Of a DNA stretch of 64,000 nt, positions 23,887-34,195 are shown in pieces. Source of the stretch: Vesta saturnalis (lineage: Eukaryota; Arthropoda; Insecta; Coleoptera; Lampyridae); contig JARFJB010000902.1 in the NCBI GenBank assembly GCA_036346205.1, forward strand, positions 2,303,501 to 2,367,500, written 5' to 3'. Below the pieces are notes generated by a model. It worked only from the letters and a program-made list of their open reading frames with translations. It did not search any database and was not told where the DNA came from. A program made the translations under genes and the position numbers. Every line of letters begins with the position of its first letter. The stretch's first letter is position 1.

Positions 23887-25280
23887 TGTAACAAAACTAT
23901 AATTTCCGTTACCGAACAACCGTATAAATTGTTAAATAGCGATGTATTAACCGCCCGATATACTTGTGATTTTCATTATAATTCATAAATTCACAATTTT
24001 AATATATAAACATTTCTCATTTCACATAAAAATATTTCAGGTTCAAAAGACGAGTTTTCTTATCAAATACGCCAAACGCGATATATTGTGGACTATTCAA
24101 AACTTGAATAAAATTATTATTAATACGAGTTTTGTGAAGTGAGTGCGTGTGCATGCCCTGAGGTATTTGAGTAAGTTATTGATTATAAATATTAGCAAGT
24201 AGCCGATTATTAACTACCAATATTGTTTTTGATTTTGTTTGATAATTTTTGATCTTGTACGATCTGTTATTTAAGGTGTCAGAATATAACATTTATTTTA
24301 ATTAAACCGATAGGCCGTCTCAAACAGATTATAAGGGTAAATTAGTTTATTATTTTATAGTCTGTTTAGACAAACGACATCTTTAGTTTATATTTTTTTA
24401 CGAATTTAGTTTTGGTTTTCCGTCGCCGTTGGCAATTATATATATTTTTCCTTGATTCTGTTAATGATTTTAATCACTGGAGCTGTTAATTTTGTTTTAC
24501 CACTACCATTTTTTAGTGATAGCGGACCGTGTATGATAAAGTATTAGTTTATTTCTTTACCGTCTTGAATGCGTTTTTGGTTCTTGTTTTATTTTTTTTT
24601 TCAGGAATTTAGGTTTTTTCCGCCACCGTTGGCGAAAAATTATTTTATTAATTGATATCGCCAAGCACTATAGTGCGGGTTTTTTTTCAGCTGCCCGAAT
24701 AAATTAGAGGCTGAGTCCTCGCACCGTGACCACCAATTTTTATTGTATTATTTTTTGTCCGAGAAATATTACTTTGATCTGTCCCACTTATCCGCGATAA
24801 CGAAATTAATTTCTTTACTGAGACCGAGAGTTTGGTGTATATTTTTTTTCGTTTGACGAATCGTTCTGGAGATTAATTTCCAACTTATAAAATTATTTTT
24901 TATTATTTATCCGACACAGAAAACATTTGCTTCCGACCTCCGTATTAGGAGTTTTATTTTTTTTGGTAACTGAATTTATTTTGGAATCATACTACCGAGA
25001 CCGTGCATTTATGACTCAAGAACGACACAAGTTTTAAATACCGGCACCGATTTAAATCTTCAGAAACCCTGGTAGGCCGACATCTTCACTGACGCTACAT
25101 GACCGCTTTTACTCCTTTAATTCTCCGCGAAGAGGAATCTAGGCCTCTATATCACCAGTTACCTAGATTGGCGCTCGAGTAATCCGATTGTACCGCGATA
25201 GTCCAACCGCAGTTCACCACCCGACCCTCTCAGACAATTTTGATAAGAACTAACCGTCCACCGAAGGTAAAAGCGTTATA
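23887..25280 (+). repeat. 3' LTR of the gypsy element, 1394 bp
   Basis: Starts TGTAAC and ends GTTATA, near-inverse ends (one C-to-T difference from GTTACA), followed by the GCTG duplication. It is AT-rich with long T runs and contains no ORF. The right end is confirmed by the empty site in the LTR copy at 30483-32967. Confidence 0.88.
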
Positions 25281-26028
25281 GCTGATAACTGTTTCAAAAG
25301 CCAATTAGCAAGGACTTCCCCTAAAACAATATAAAATAGAACTAACAACAGTTAAGATATGACGTTACATCCTCACAATGCAGATTAAAATATAGAACCG
25401 ATGTGTTCTTACATTGTGAGGTAACGTATGACCCCTTTAGTTAATAGATTTATTTATCGATTTCTTTGATACAATTGATTTTAATCGTTAGTTATCGAAT
25501 CACAGATATGTAGATTGCTAAAATCAAAACGTGGTGTAAAAGAACAGAGCGTATCGCAAAGCTCACCTGTATTTGTATTTTTTTATAAATCCAAACAATA
25601 TCGAATGTACTAAATATTTATTAATAAATAAATAATATTAAAATAAATAATATTCGTACATATGTAGAAAAATGAAATTACAACCGATTTACAATCGATG
25701 GGCTAAATGAAGTCCAGAAACTTTCATTTCTCTTTAGGGAAATAACAAAACGGCTATTCTTCGTCGACAGCCAGACCGGAATAGGAAGTCCAAAGTCAGG
25801 ATGTCATATATATACCAGTGACTCCAAAACAATAAAGTTGAATGCAACGTATTAGTGACCGTAAATAATTTGTACCAAATAGTACAGAAATATTTTTACT
25901 TTGAGAAAACGCAAATATATTCAAGAAAATACAGAGACGAAATTATATAAATGCAGTACTTTTAGAAAAACAGTTAATTTTTACAGGTCGAAAAATTGAT
26001 TAAATCGTGCAGCGTAACGAATGTAACA

Positions 26029-26413
26029 CATATTACCACCTTTCAACTCTTGGTGACTTGAATTTTGTAAGGATGGAAAGATAAGTTTTTATGTCAAATT
26101 CGTCTTAACGATGCATCGCTAATGCTTAGTGCAGAATCATGTTTCACTGCAGAATGCAGTGGACTACGTGTTAATGCTACTCCCACTCTATCAATGTTTT
26201 CCTCCGTTCTTACAGACCTTATTGACCCTTTATGCTTCAAGTTTAATGTGGAGCCAGTTTACTTAAACTGGCTTACCCAGTATATAATTGCATGAGCGGA
26301 CGGTATACTTCCATGTCGTGAAACATTGAAATTATTACCGAAGTCACACACTCGCCATTTTTACAAAACGATTTTAAGCAAAACGCACGCTGAACGCCTG
26401 ACCACTTCTCCAT
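26029..26413 (-). pseudogene. mariner (DD41D) transposase, N-terminal third, split gene
   Basis: ATG at 26413 (minus) opens MEKWSGVQRAFCLKSFCKNG, the N-terminal helix-turn-helix of a well-known insect mariner family. It is followed in a shifted frame by QFK-stop-TGSTLN and then RTEENIDRVGVALTRSPLHS and LHKNLSFHPYKIQVT-like sequence. The gene stops at 26033, exactly where the solo LTR ends, and resumes at 18875. The N-terminal domain would bind the element TIRs. A frameshift, an in-frame TAA (probably from GAA) and the LTR insertion inactivate it. Confidence 0.83.
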
Positions 26414-26469
26414 ATTTCTGTTTAAATGTCAGTAACTGTCAAACAATAATCAAGTAATGGAAACATTGA

Positions 26470-26720
26470 CTTTTGGTAAAAACAATTTGTCCGCAACATC
26501 TCTTGGATCTTTCGGAATGCGATTTTTTTAACGGAACTCTGAAGAGCGGGGTATAGAGTAATAGACCACAAACCTTACCGAAATTAGCATCGAATATCAA
26601 ACAAGAAATTTACCGAAGCCAACCTGACCAGCTCCGTCGAATAACCGAAAAATTTCAGTCTGAGTTAGAAGAGTGTTTATGAATACATGATTCCCATTTG
26701 AGCGGAATTATTTGTAAGAC
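26470..26720 (+). pseudogene. mariner transposase C-terminal fragment, opposite strand
   Basis: Plus-strand frames read LLDLSECDFF (third catalytic Asp), GVYSNRPQTLPKLASNIKQE, YRSQPDQLRRITEKFQSELE and HLSGII, the C-terminus of the same mariner family as the split gene next to it. About 100 bases further on lies GACGGACCCTGTATA (26819-26833), resembling a mariner terminal repeat followed by TA. The fragment points away from the N-terminal piece at 26029-26413, so two copies or an inverted rearrangement lie side by side. Confidence 0.7.
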
Positions 26721-26834
26721 ATCAAATGGCATATTTTCCTCTACTCAAACCTGTAAAAAAAGTTTTGAAAATAAACATTTTCTAAGAAAATTGGGTACTT
26801 CAAAATTTCCCGCTTCACTGACGGACCCTGTATA

Positions 26835-27240
26835 TTAATGTAATACAACCTAAACGTTTCCATAACACTTACACTTATCTTCGTCAGTAGTAGTATTATC
26901 TGCAAAAATTGTTGTAGAGACAATTTTGTTAAATTTGAAAAATGGAAACATAACATAAGCCTGCTTATGTTTAGGCTTTAAAAATAAGTACTTTAATCAA
27001 TAAGTAGTAGGTCAATGTTCGTATATTGACGTAAGCGTCGCTTATTGGTCTACGAAGAGCGGCGGTTGCCAATGAGATTCTGACAGAAAAGACTTTAAAC
27101 GGCTTTAGTAATGACGGCAGAATTTATCGCAGTGGGGATAAGGTTGATTATTTATTAATTTGTAAAGGGTAATAAAGAAACTGGTTAATTAATAATTAAT
27201 CAATTTGGGCACCTGTTGTAACGAATTTAAAATCATTACC
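26835..27240. other. non-coding, no recognised feature
   Basis: Short unique-looking stretch between the mariner fragment and the TIR element starting at 27243. Confidence 0.45.
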
Positions 27241-27242
27241 TA

Positions 27243-27527
27243 AAGCCTGTCCGGTAGAACTGAACGGGTATCGGATTAACAAGGAGGATTGTCAATATAT
27301 GGTTCTATTGTGCTTGAAACCGCCTTAATGCTTTGCTGTCTCGTACTTATTGTACGTGACAAAGAAAGATGGATATATTATGAATAATGCCTCTATTTCT
27401 GCCGAACAAAAGCGTTTGCAACTTTCACACATAATGACAAGGCAATAAGAATCAGATGCAGGTAGAATAGAAATTCAATAGGTATAATAAAATGCCAGTG
27501 GTTCTCAACACTGCTTTAACATTATAT
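27243..27527 (+). repeat. left TIR, about 285 bp
   Basis: Matches the reverse complement of 29378-29661 from AGCCTGTCCGG to AACACTGCTTTAACATTA with only one or two differences seen. Confidence 0.9.
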
Positions 27528-27718
27528 AATTTGTGAAGAAATGCAACTTTTGTATAATAAAAATAATAATCGATTACTAATTACCTATAAGTAATTTCAA
27601 TTGACACCTTTCACTTATACTTATAACAACAATAACAAATACATTTTTATTATAGTTAGAAAATATTAATTAAATTACAAAGATATACTTTTATAATTAA
27701 ATGTAAAAATTATAATTG

Positions 27719-29060
27719 TCATTCGGCTTCAGATTCATCACTTCCTGAGTCATCCAAATCTTGGAAAAGATCATCGTCATCACTTTCTTCAGTGTTAACT
27801 GTGAAAATAAGAGGTCTTACTTCATCCACAATCTCTTCATTAACAAAAGTATCTTTAATTATTTTATCCGTATGATCAATACATTTTGCCATATTTCCGC
27901 ACTAACTGTTTTTAATGCGTCGTTCCACGTATTAAGAACATCTTCGTCTTTCCGGATGTCGCAACGATACTTTTGTCGTATTTGTTCTTAGTAATGCCCC
28001 ATACCAACTCAATTGGATTGAAATGGCAATGATACGGGGCAGGCGCAAAACTTCATGTCCATATGATAGAGCTAGCTCATCGATTACATATTTTTCGCAT
28101 TGGTCTACTTTGTTTCTTTTGGCCAATTCCACTAACTCTGCCTTTGTCATAAAATTTTCCCACGCTATTTTTTAGCGGTTAACCATTGCTGTATTTCTTC
28201 TTTTTCCAAGAAACTTTGACTGCCTTCTCTGCCTTTCGAGAATGATAACTCGCATTGTCAAGGACAATTATTGATGGTTCCTCTAATTTTTGTAAAAGTG
28301 ATTCCTCAAACCATTTTTCGAACAATTCTGCGTTCATATTATCGTGATAATCTAATGATTTATTTTTGTACCGAAAATTAATTGACTTCCGTCGATAAAA
28401 CCGTTTCTGTTACCTGCTTCAATGATAATAAATCGTTTTCCATCTGATGATTTGTTCGGTTGATGTAAACTCTTTGCACTGTTATCTTGCCAAGTACATT
28501 TTGACGTACTACCTTTACTAAATATCCACGTTTCGTCTGTAAAACAAACTGTCTCGAACTTTCGGAGTTAAGATTTTTGAGATACTTTCTCAGAAAAACG
28601 TTTCTTTTGGCGACAATGTGGCTTTGTTCACACAAACCGCGTCTATTGTTGGTTTTGGAATTTAAAGCCCATATTTTTTAACACTAGAGCCAAACTGGTT
28701 TTTCCTATTTCATACGCGGTTCTCAATTTTAAGAAGTTTAATAATGAATTTAACGTTACGTGTTCCTTCTTCGCGTACATCTCGTATATTAATGCACGAA
28801 TTGTTTGTTTTCCATTTTCTGGAAAATCTGTAGTGCAAAGTTTGACACGCTGTTTTTTCACTGGAGGTTCCAACTCGCCGCCATTTTTTTAAAGCACAGA
28901 TTTTCCCCACCGTCGAAACCGAAAGTTTTAACGCGTTTGCTGTTCTTTGTTGAACAGAAAATGTAGATAATAGTGGACCACCATTTTCTTTTTCTTCTTT
29001 AAAATAATCGACTGTATTTAAAACTAATTCGCGAATTTCTTTACTCAACTTTTTCGGCAT
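27719..29060 (-). pseudogene. Tc1/mariner-superfamily transposase with long D-E spacing, frameshifted
   Basis: The gene would start MPKKLSKEIRELVLNTVDYF (ATG at 29060) and stop at 27719 after an acidic tail (EESDDDDLFQDLDDSG). Catalytic sites are all visible: FTDETWIF in a minus frame near 28530, SIIVLDNASYHS (Asp codon about 28257-28259) and HFNPIELVWG (Glu codon 28008-28010). About 82 residues separate the second Asp and the Glu, far more than the 34-41 of ordinary Tc1/mariner enzymes. I recognise this as a transposase type repeated in aphid and other animal genomes. At least four frameshifts or small deletions separate the segments, so no active enzyme is made. Confidence 0.83.
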
Positions 29061-29377
29061 TATATTAATGGTTAGTTTATATAAACGCTTACTCAAAGAA
29101 TAATGATAATATAGATATTGCAGTTGTTTTATTTATACCTATATGTACCTACTAAATGGTATAATAATCTATTATTAATTACTTATTGTTACAGTATTGC
29201 ATATTTATTTGGATTCTTTTGTAATTGGAGTACACTAAAACGTCATTACCATACTTAGGTATACAATGAACTTTCTAAATGTAAATTGAAATACCTATAC
29301 TTAATCGAATATTCATTATTATGAATGGCTTTTATAAATGTTTATTATAAAACTTGCATTCTTCCATAAATTTTAAA

Positions 29378-29661
29378 TGTAATGTTAAAGCAGTGTTGAG
29401 AACCACTGGCATTTTATTATACCTATTGAATTTCTATTCTACCTGCATCTGATTCTTATTGCCTTGTCATTATGTGTGAAAGTTGCAAACGCTTTTGTTC
29501 GGCAGAAATAGAGGCATTATTCATAATATATCCATCTTTCTTTGTCACGTACAATAAGTACGAGACAGCAAAGCATTAAGGCGGTTTCAAGCACAATAGA
29601 ACCATATATTGACAATCCTCCTTGTTAATCCGATACCCGTTCAGTTCTACCGGACAGGCTA
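29378..29661 (-). repeat. right TIR, about 285 bp
   Basis: Inverted counterpart of 27243-27527. Ends CCGGACAGGCTA at 29661, followed by the TA target site. Confidence 0.9.
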
Positions 29662-29663
29662 TA

Positions 29664-30135
29664 TCACCATTACTGTAAATAGTCAAAAACACACAGTCGA
29701 CAATCAATGTAAGATGTCCATAACGCACGGTAAAGGAAAACGCACAGCTGTAAAAGAAACCGCACAGCTTCACTATCAACCACTTAACAACTGTCCATGG
29801 ACGTTGCCATTTTATTCAATATTTATTATTTACTTATTAGACGTATTTTATTCTATATATAAATGGTAGATAAAATTTATTAGATATAGAATTGCATTTA
29901 ACATTAAGAATTATTTGGAATTATATAATTATTTGTTCCGTTTCTTTCAAATCACTTCCTTTAGCTGTCTGGATGTATCATAATAGTAAACATCCATATG
30001 GTATAAACCGTCAAACCATCAAAATTAAGTAGGCCGCGATAGAGATTTGCGAACGAACATCAAGAACTGTCAATAAACTTCGCATTTTATTAACCTTAAT
30101 ACTGGTTTTTGTGTGTGTAAAGTTGTGTTCAATTT
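29664..30135. other. non-coding stretch upstream of the Crypton-like gene
   Basis: AT-rich. If the recombinase gene is part of a Crypton, its left end lies here or further left. Cryptons have no TIRs, so the boundary cannot be read from sequence alone. Confidence 0.4.
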
Positions 30136-30482
30136 AAAAAAAGGTTGAGTGGCAGTAAAATAGATTTAACTCCACCCAATATTACCGAAATTGCAGAAAT
30201 AGCCAAAAGAAACTTATTTCCGGCGAAATCTGAGAGTCGATACAAAAACATGTACCAAAAATTTATGGATTGGAGGTTAAACAACGGCGTAAACTCATTT
30301 TCCGAGAATGTTATGATGGTTCCAAGATTTGTCAAATAATATGAACCCTTCTTCACTTTTTGTGTTTTTACTCTATGTTGAGGACCACAATTAATATAAA
30401 TCATAATATAAACATTGCAACCTATTCCAAATTACAAGCCCTATTTAAAAGGAAATCTGACGGATTTAAACCCAAAAAATCC

Positions 30483-32967
30483 TGTTACATTCGTTACTTT
30501 TACTGTACGATTAAGTAAATTTTTGCGATCTATTAGAATTAATAAATTGCGTAGTGGTGACACGACCTGACTAGCATTCGGGAGGTAATGGCTTCGATTC
30601 CCGTTACCGTCTACCTTGTATGAGGTTTTTTCAGGGGGTTTTCCTCATACACATGTAGCGGCATGGTCACTGCGTATATGCACACCATGTGCGGTTGCTT
30701 AGGTGAATGCTGGGGTAGTATTTTCCCCCTCAGAACACTAACTCCGTTCCTTCCGATCCTATCCTGACCACACCCATCCTTAATCCCACCATGCATATAC
30801 ACGTAATGTATGTATGTATGCTGGGAATCCATGGTTGTGGCTGAAGGAGCTCGGAAAGCTCGAGTAGCCCGCCCTCCCCTTGGGAAGGGAATGAAATACG
30901 TGGCCTTTTCCTTTTTTTTTAATTTTCTATTTTTCTAAAAATAATGCCATTTCTCTAAGCTTATCTCTGTAGTTTCTTGAATATATTACGCTTCACAATT
31001 ATAAAAACATTTCTGTAGTGGTTAGGTAAACCTTTTGCTGGTCACTTATAAGTTATCTTTCAACTTCATGTGTTGGGTTTCACTGATATATATCGGTTTT
31101 TGACATTCGCATATTTAATTTTTAATTTCACTCCCTGTTTGTTGTTTGACGAATGAAAAGCTATTTTGTGTTTCCTAAAAGAAAAATGTAAATTACTGGA
31201 CTTTATTTAGCCCATCGATGGTTGTCGGTTTTATAACATTTTTCTAAATTTTGTGCCGAATCGCTATAATTAGTGGGTACAAACGATTTATATCGGATAT
31301 ATAGGAAATACTAAAAACAGGTGAGCTTTAGTCACGCTTGGTTTTTTTGTTCTTCTACCACGTTTTACTTTCAGATAATCGATCTGGTTCGATTAAAGAA
31401 CTAAATCCATTAAGAAAATCATTAAAGCAATTAGCTAGAGGGGTTAGACTTAACCTCACAGATTTCTCTAACCACGAAGTTGTTTTTACACTTTAGATTC
31501 GCTGGAAAGAATGTAACAATCTACTTTAACGATTGCTAGCTTTATTTTTATTTTAGGGGAAAGCAATTACTATTTATCTGTTCGAGATAGTTATAAGCTG
31601 TTCTCGTACTCATGCTTGACTGAATCCATTTCTAAACGTTACCATTAATACTTTTCTGATTCTTTACCTCATTGAAGGTAAGATTGATATTCATTCTTTC
31701 ATTTGGTTGTATGTATTTAATTTTAGAGGTACTTTTTGTACGCCATATAATATACTTTTCGTACACCATCTAAATATACTTGTAAATATGGATATAGGTA
31801 CGCTGTAGTACATTTGTATATAATTCGTACATAGTTGAACATACTGGCATTTGGCTGAGGAAGTGTGTTACTTATTACATAATTAGCAAGAGATTTGACT
31901 TCCACACCTGTGAAATATTTAAAATTATAACTTTCCGACAGGCTGGGATATAAAAGATAAGTTATAAATCACTCCTATTCAGTGTCATTTGGATACCCTA
32001 ATGCTTTGATTAATATGTGACCAATCCTATAAGTTGTATAGACCTATGTACATGTTTGTGATAAAACTTTAAGTGTTATTGCACAAATTTTTGCACTTTT
32101 ACATTAAATTGCTCTGGGTAAAATTTTTGGAGTTTAAAAATTACCATGCTTATTGGTAATCTATGTATTTAAACACTGTTTTGTAAGAAACTGTGTAACT
32201 GGATGCATTCAGCTCAACAGATTCGAGTTGAAGGTTTTATTAACCACCTGATCAATTCTATTATTATTGTTTACTGCAAGTTATTCATAGTAATTGTATT
32301 ATTACTATAATCTTTCATTCAATGCGCCTTTACAACTTGGGGAATGCTTAAATTACCTGTTTACTGTATTTTATTAAAGACCATAAACCTATGCTTAACA
32401 TAACTTAGCTTTGAAATTCTGTATATTACTTCATTTTTGGATGTAAATTTAACTTAATTTCATTTTCTAAATTCTAGTATTAGACTCTTTGGGTGGCTTG
32501 CTATATTGTGTATTTAAGAGCACAAATATTCTATGTATTTCTGTGGGTAACGATTTGTGTAACACAATTGAAATTAATTATTTATTTAGGGAATTATCTC
32601 CCTTTTTGCTTTTTGGGGAATATAAATAAAATTATATGTGTGTACGTACAAATGCAACTGACATGATTTGTAATTAATATATCGCTTTTGTTTTGGGGAC
32701 TTTCTGCTTTATAATTATTTTTCCTAGTGCTCAGATCCTTTCACATATTCGTTACTTGGCTAGAAAAGTGACAAATTATCTATTAATCTAGGGCTGGCTG
32801 ATTTATCATTCTAGCTGGCGCCCTCTCTTCTCTTTCAGCTACAGATACCATCTGCATCACTGTAGGACCCCTCCACCTCTACCGTGACCGAGCTACCGGC
32901 AAGTCCTATAAAGGTATCTCCTCAGTTAGGGTAAGTTTGTGTACAAAGTCGAAGTTTGCACGTAACA
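30483..32967 (+). mobile_element. solo LTR (family L), plus strand, inserted in the recombinase gene
   Basis: Starts TGTTAC and ends GTAACA, flanked by ATCC on both sides (30479-30482 and 32968-32971). Removing it with one ATCC restores a continuous reading frame in the recombinase, which proves its limits. It matches 18876-26028 in inverse orientation throughout, including GGGCTGGCTG, CGCCCTCTCTTCTCT, TTTGGGTGGCTTG and TTGCTCTGGGTAAA blocks. After subtracting the SINE at 30551-30915 it is about 2.1 kb. No ORF is present. It is read as a solo LTR with an unknown parent element. Confidence 0.88.
30551..30915 (+). mobile_element. tRNA-derived SINE, copy 1, inside the solo LTR
   Basis: Aligns over about 360 bp with 33068-33446. 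Box B reads GGCTTCGATTCCC (30590 onward); box A is truncated, only TAGTGGTGACACG remaining. The body includes CTTGTATGAGGTTTTTTCAG, GGTCACTGCGTATATGCACA and GGGAATGAAATACGTGG, ending in a T-rich run. The other copy of the solo LTR lacks this block (compare AAAATTAACTGTTTTTCTAA near 25980 on the minus strand), which confirms a separate insertion. Target duplication is not clear. Confidence 0.85.
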
Positions 32968-33047
32968 ATCCCAAATTTTAACAAACGAGAACATTAACAA
33001 TTTCCTAGAAAATGCACCAGATGATAAATATTTACCTATTTATGAAG

Positions 33048-33494
33048 GTAAAATATATTGTGTTCAAACCGACCTGGTAGATTAGTGGCGACACGACCTA
33101 CTTAGCATTCGGGAGGTAATGGGTTCGATTCCCGTAACCGTCTACCTTGTATGAAGTTTTTTCAGGGGGTTTTCCTCATACACATGTAGCGGCATGGTCA
33201 CTGCGTATATGCACAACATGTGCAGCTACTTAGGCAAATGCCGGGGTAGTATTTCCCTACTCAGAACCATAACTCCGTTCCTTCCGATTCTATCCTGACC
33301 ACACCCATCCTTAATCCCACCATGCAAATATACGTAATGTATGTATGTATGCTGTGAATCCATGATTGTGGCTGAAGGAGCTTGGAAAGCTCATACAGCC
33401 CGCCGTCCCCCTTGGGGAGGGAATGAAATACGTGACCCTTCCTTCCATTGTGCTCAATAGACTGACAGATATGTAAATTTTAATTTTCTTTTAG
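33048..33494 (+). other. intron of the recombinase gene, carrying a SINE
   Basis: Donor AAG|GTAAAATA at 33048 and acceptor TTTTCTTTTAG| ending at 33494 bound 447 bp that interrupt conserved recombinase sequence (KYLPIYE before, VVLIIGISGACR after). Without the SINE and one TSD copy the intron would be about 57 bp, a normal insect size. The splice as drawn gives a +1 phase mismatch, so either a base was lost or the true junction differs slightly. Confidence 0.6.
33068..33446 (+). mobile_element. tRNA-derived SINE, copy 2, 379 bp
   Basis: Polymerase III promoter elements are well kept: box A TGGTAGATTAGTGG (33075) and box B GGTTCGATTCC (33122), the latter a perfect consensus, about 47 bases apart. 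The element is flanked by ATTGTGTTCAA (33057-33067) and ATTGTGCTCAA (33447-33457), an 11-bp target duplication with one change. It would be copied by a partner LINE, which is not identified; its 3' end CCCTTCCTTCC is not A-rich. It lies within the intron of the recombinase gene. Confidence 0.92.
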
Positions 33495-34195
33495 GTTGTT
33501 CTTATAATTGGTATAAGCGGTGCCTGCAGAAAACAAGAATTACGTAATATAAAACCATCGCAAGGTACAGGAAAAAATCTAGTTATTAAAATTCCTGATT
33601 CAAAATCTAAACCACAACGTTCCTTTGTGGTTTCAGATTATTTTTACCCCAAAGTGAAAAAATACATTAACCTTCGCTCTGCAGAAAATGCATCAGGCAG
33701 TGTGTTGGTATTAATAAAGTAGGCAACGTACCAAAATAAATTGCTGTATACCTGGGACTACCAGACGCAGCAGCTTATACAGGACATTGTTTCCGGCACA
33801 CGTCTGCGACTATTCTTGTTGACGCGGGTGGAGATCTATTAGATTTAAAAAGACACGGCGGATGGCAGTTATCAACCGTACCTGAAGTCTATGTGGATTA
33901 TTCCCTAAATAATCAAACAAACAATTCATCTAAAATAGCATCTACTATAGCACGTACAAGTAATAGTGATGAAAATGAAAATGAAAATTTACTAAACACT
34001 GCTAATTATGTAAATCTTTCTTACGCTTCAACAAGCAAAAGAACCGATTTACCGTTTGTATTTAACAACTGTACTGTTACTATAAACAATTATAATCAGT
34101 AATATTATGTAATTAAATGTTATACAATCAAATTATTAAAAGTATTTTACTGTTGATGTTGAAGTATTATTAATAATAACATTATTAATACAAGT

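Larger units (their letters stand above)
20280..25280 (+). mobile_element. Ty3/gypsy LTR retrotransposon, 5.0 kb, 5' LTR truncated
   Basis: The element starts TGTAAC and ends GTTATA, and is flanked by GCTG on both sides (20276-20279 and 25281-25284). Comparison with the second copy of the host LTR at 30483-32967 shows the uninterrupted site (TTATAAGCTGTTCTCG near 31590), proving the boundaries. Order of domains is nucleocapsid, protease, reverse transcriptase, RNase H and integrase, the Ty3/gypsy order. The 3' LTR is 1394 bp, but only the first tens of bases of a 5' LTR are present, and most of gag is missing. Frameshifts in gag, in RT and before integrase make it defective. No envelope-like ORF is present. 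Confidence 0.93.
18876..26028 (-). mobile_element. solo LTR (family L), minus strand, split by a gypsy element
   Basis: Taken without the inserted 20280-25284 segment, this is a 2.15-kb unit matching 30483-32967 in inverse orientation over its whole length. In its own orientation it starts TGTTAC (26028) and ends GTAACA (18876), a perfect 6-bp terminal inverted repeat. Flanking four bases read CGTA (18872-18875) and CATA (26029-26032), a 4-bp duplication with one difference. Size, TGTTAC...GTAACA ends, short TSD and absence of any ORF fit a solo LTR left after LTR-LTR recombination. The internal region of the parent element is not in the window, so the superfamily (gypsy or BEL) is unresolved. 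Confidence 0.8.
27243..29661 (-). mobile_element. Tc1/mariner-superfamily element with 285-bp TIRs
   Basis: The ends begin (A/T)AGCCTGTCCGGTAGAACT and are flanked by TA on both sides (27241-27242 and 29662-29663), the target duplication of Tc1/mariner. The inverted arms, 27243-27527 and 29378-29661, are essentially identical over about 285 bp by eye. Inside is a minus-strand transposase gene broken by frameshifts. Near-identical arms normally mean a recent insertion, which contrasts with the damaged gene: the copy may have moved as a non-autonomous passenger or its arms may have been homogenised. Confidence 0.9.
30136..34102 (+). pseudogene. Crypton-type tyrosine recombinase gene, two exons, interrupted
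   Basis: Tyrosine recombinases cut and rejoin DNA through a Tyr-linked intermediate; in Cryptons they mobilise the element. Exon 1 begins near 30136 (DLTPPNITEIAEIAKRN, YQKFMDWRLNNGV, SENVMM), shifts frame near 30315, and runs through GFKPKKS to 30482. It is cut there by a solo LTR and continues in the same frame from 32968 (NNFLENAPDDKYLP) to a donor GTAAAA at 33048. Exon 2 starts after TTTTCTTTTAG at 33495. Catalytic residues are visible: Arg in ACRKQEL (33528), His and Arg in GHCFRHTS (33784-33795), His in RHGGW and Tyr in VYVDYS (33890). A frameshift near 33715, an in-frame TAA near 33750 and a one-base phase mismatch at the splice show decay. The gene ends at 34102. Confidence 0.82.

Noticed and set aside
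26252..26276. Perfect 9-bp hairpin GCCAGTTTACTTAAACTGGC
   Set aside because: It lies in the decayed coding sequence of the mariner N-terminus and one short palindrome is expected by chance in 64 kb.
30551..30625. Possible tRNA gene (box A/box B-like sequences), also at 33075
   Set aside because: No complete cloverleaf or acceptor stem; the sequences belong to a 360-380-bp repeated SINE with target duplications.
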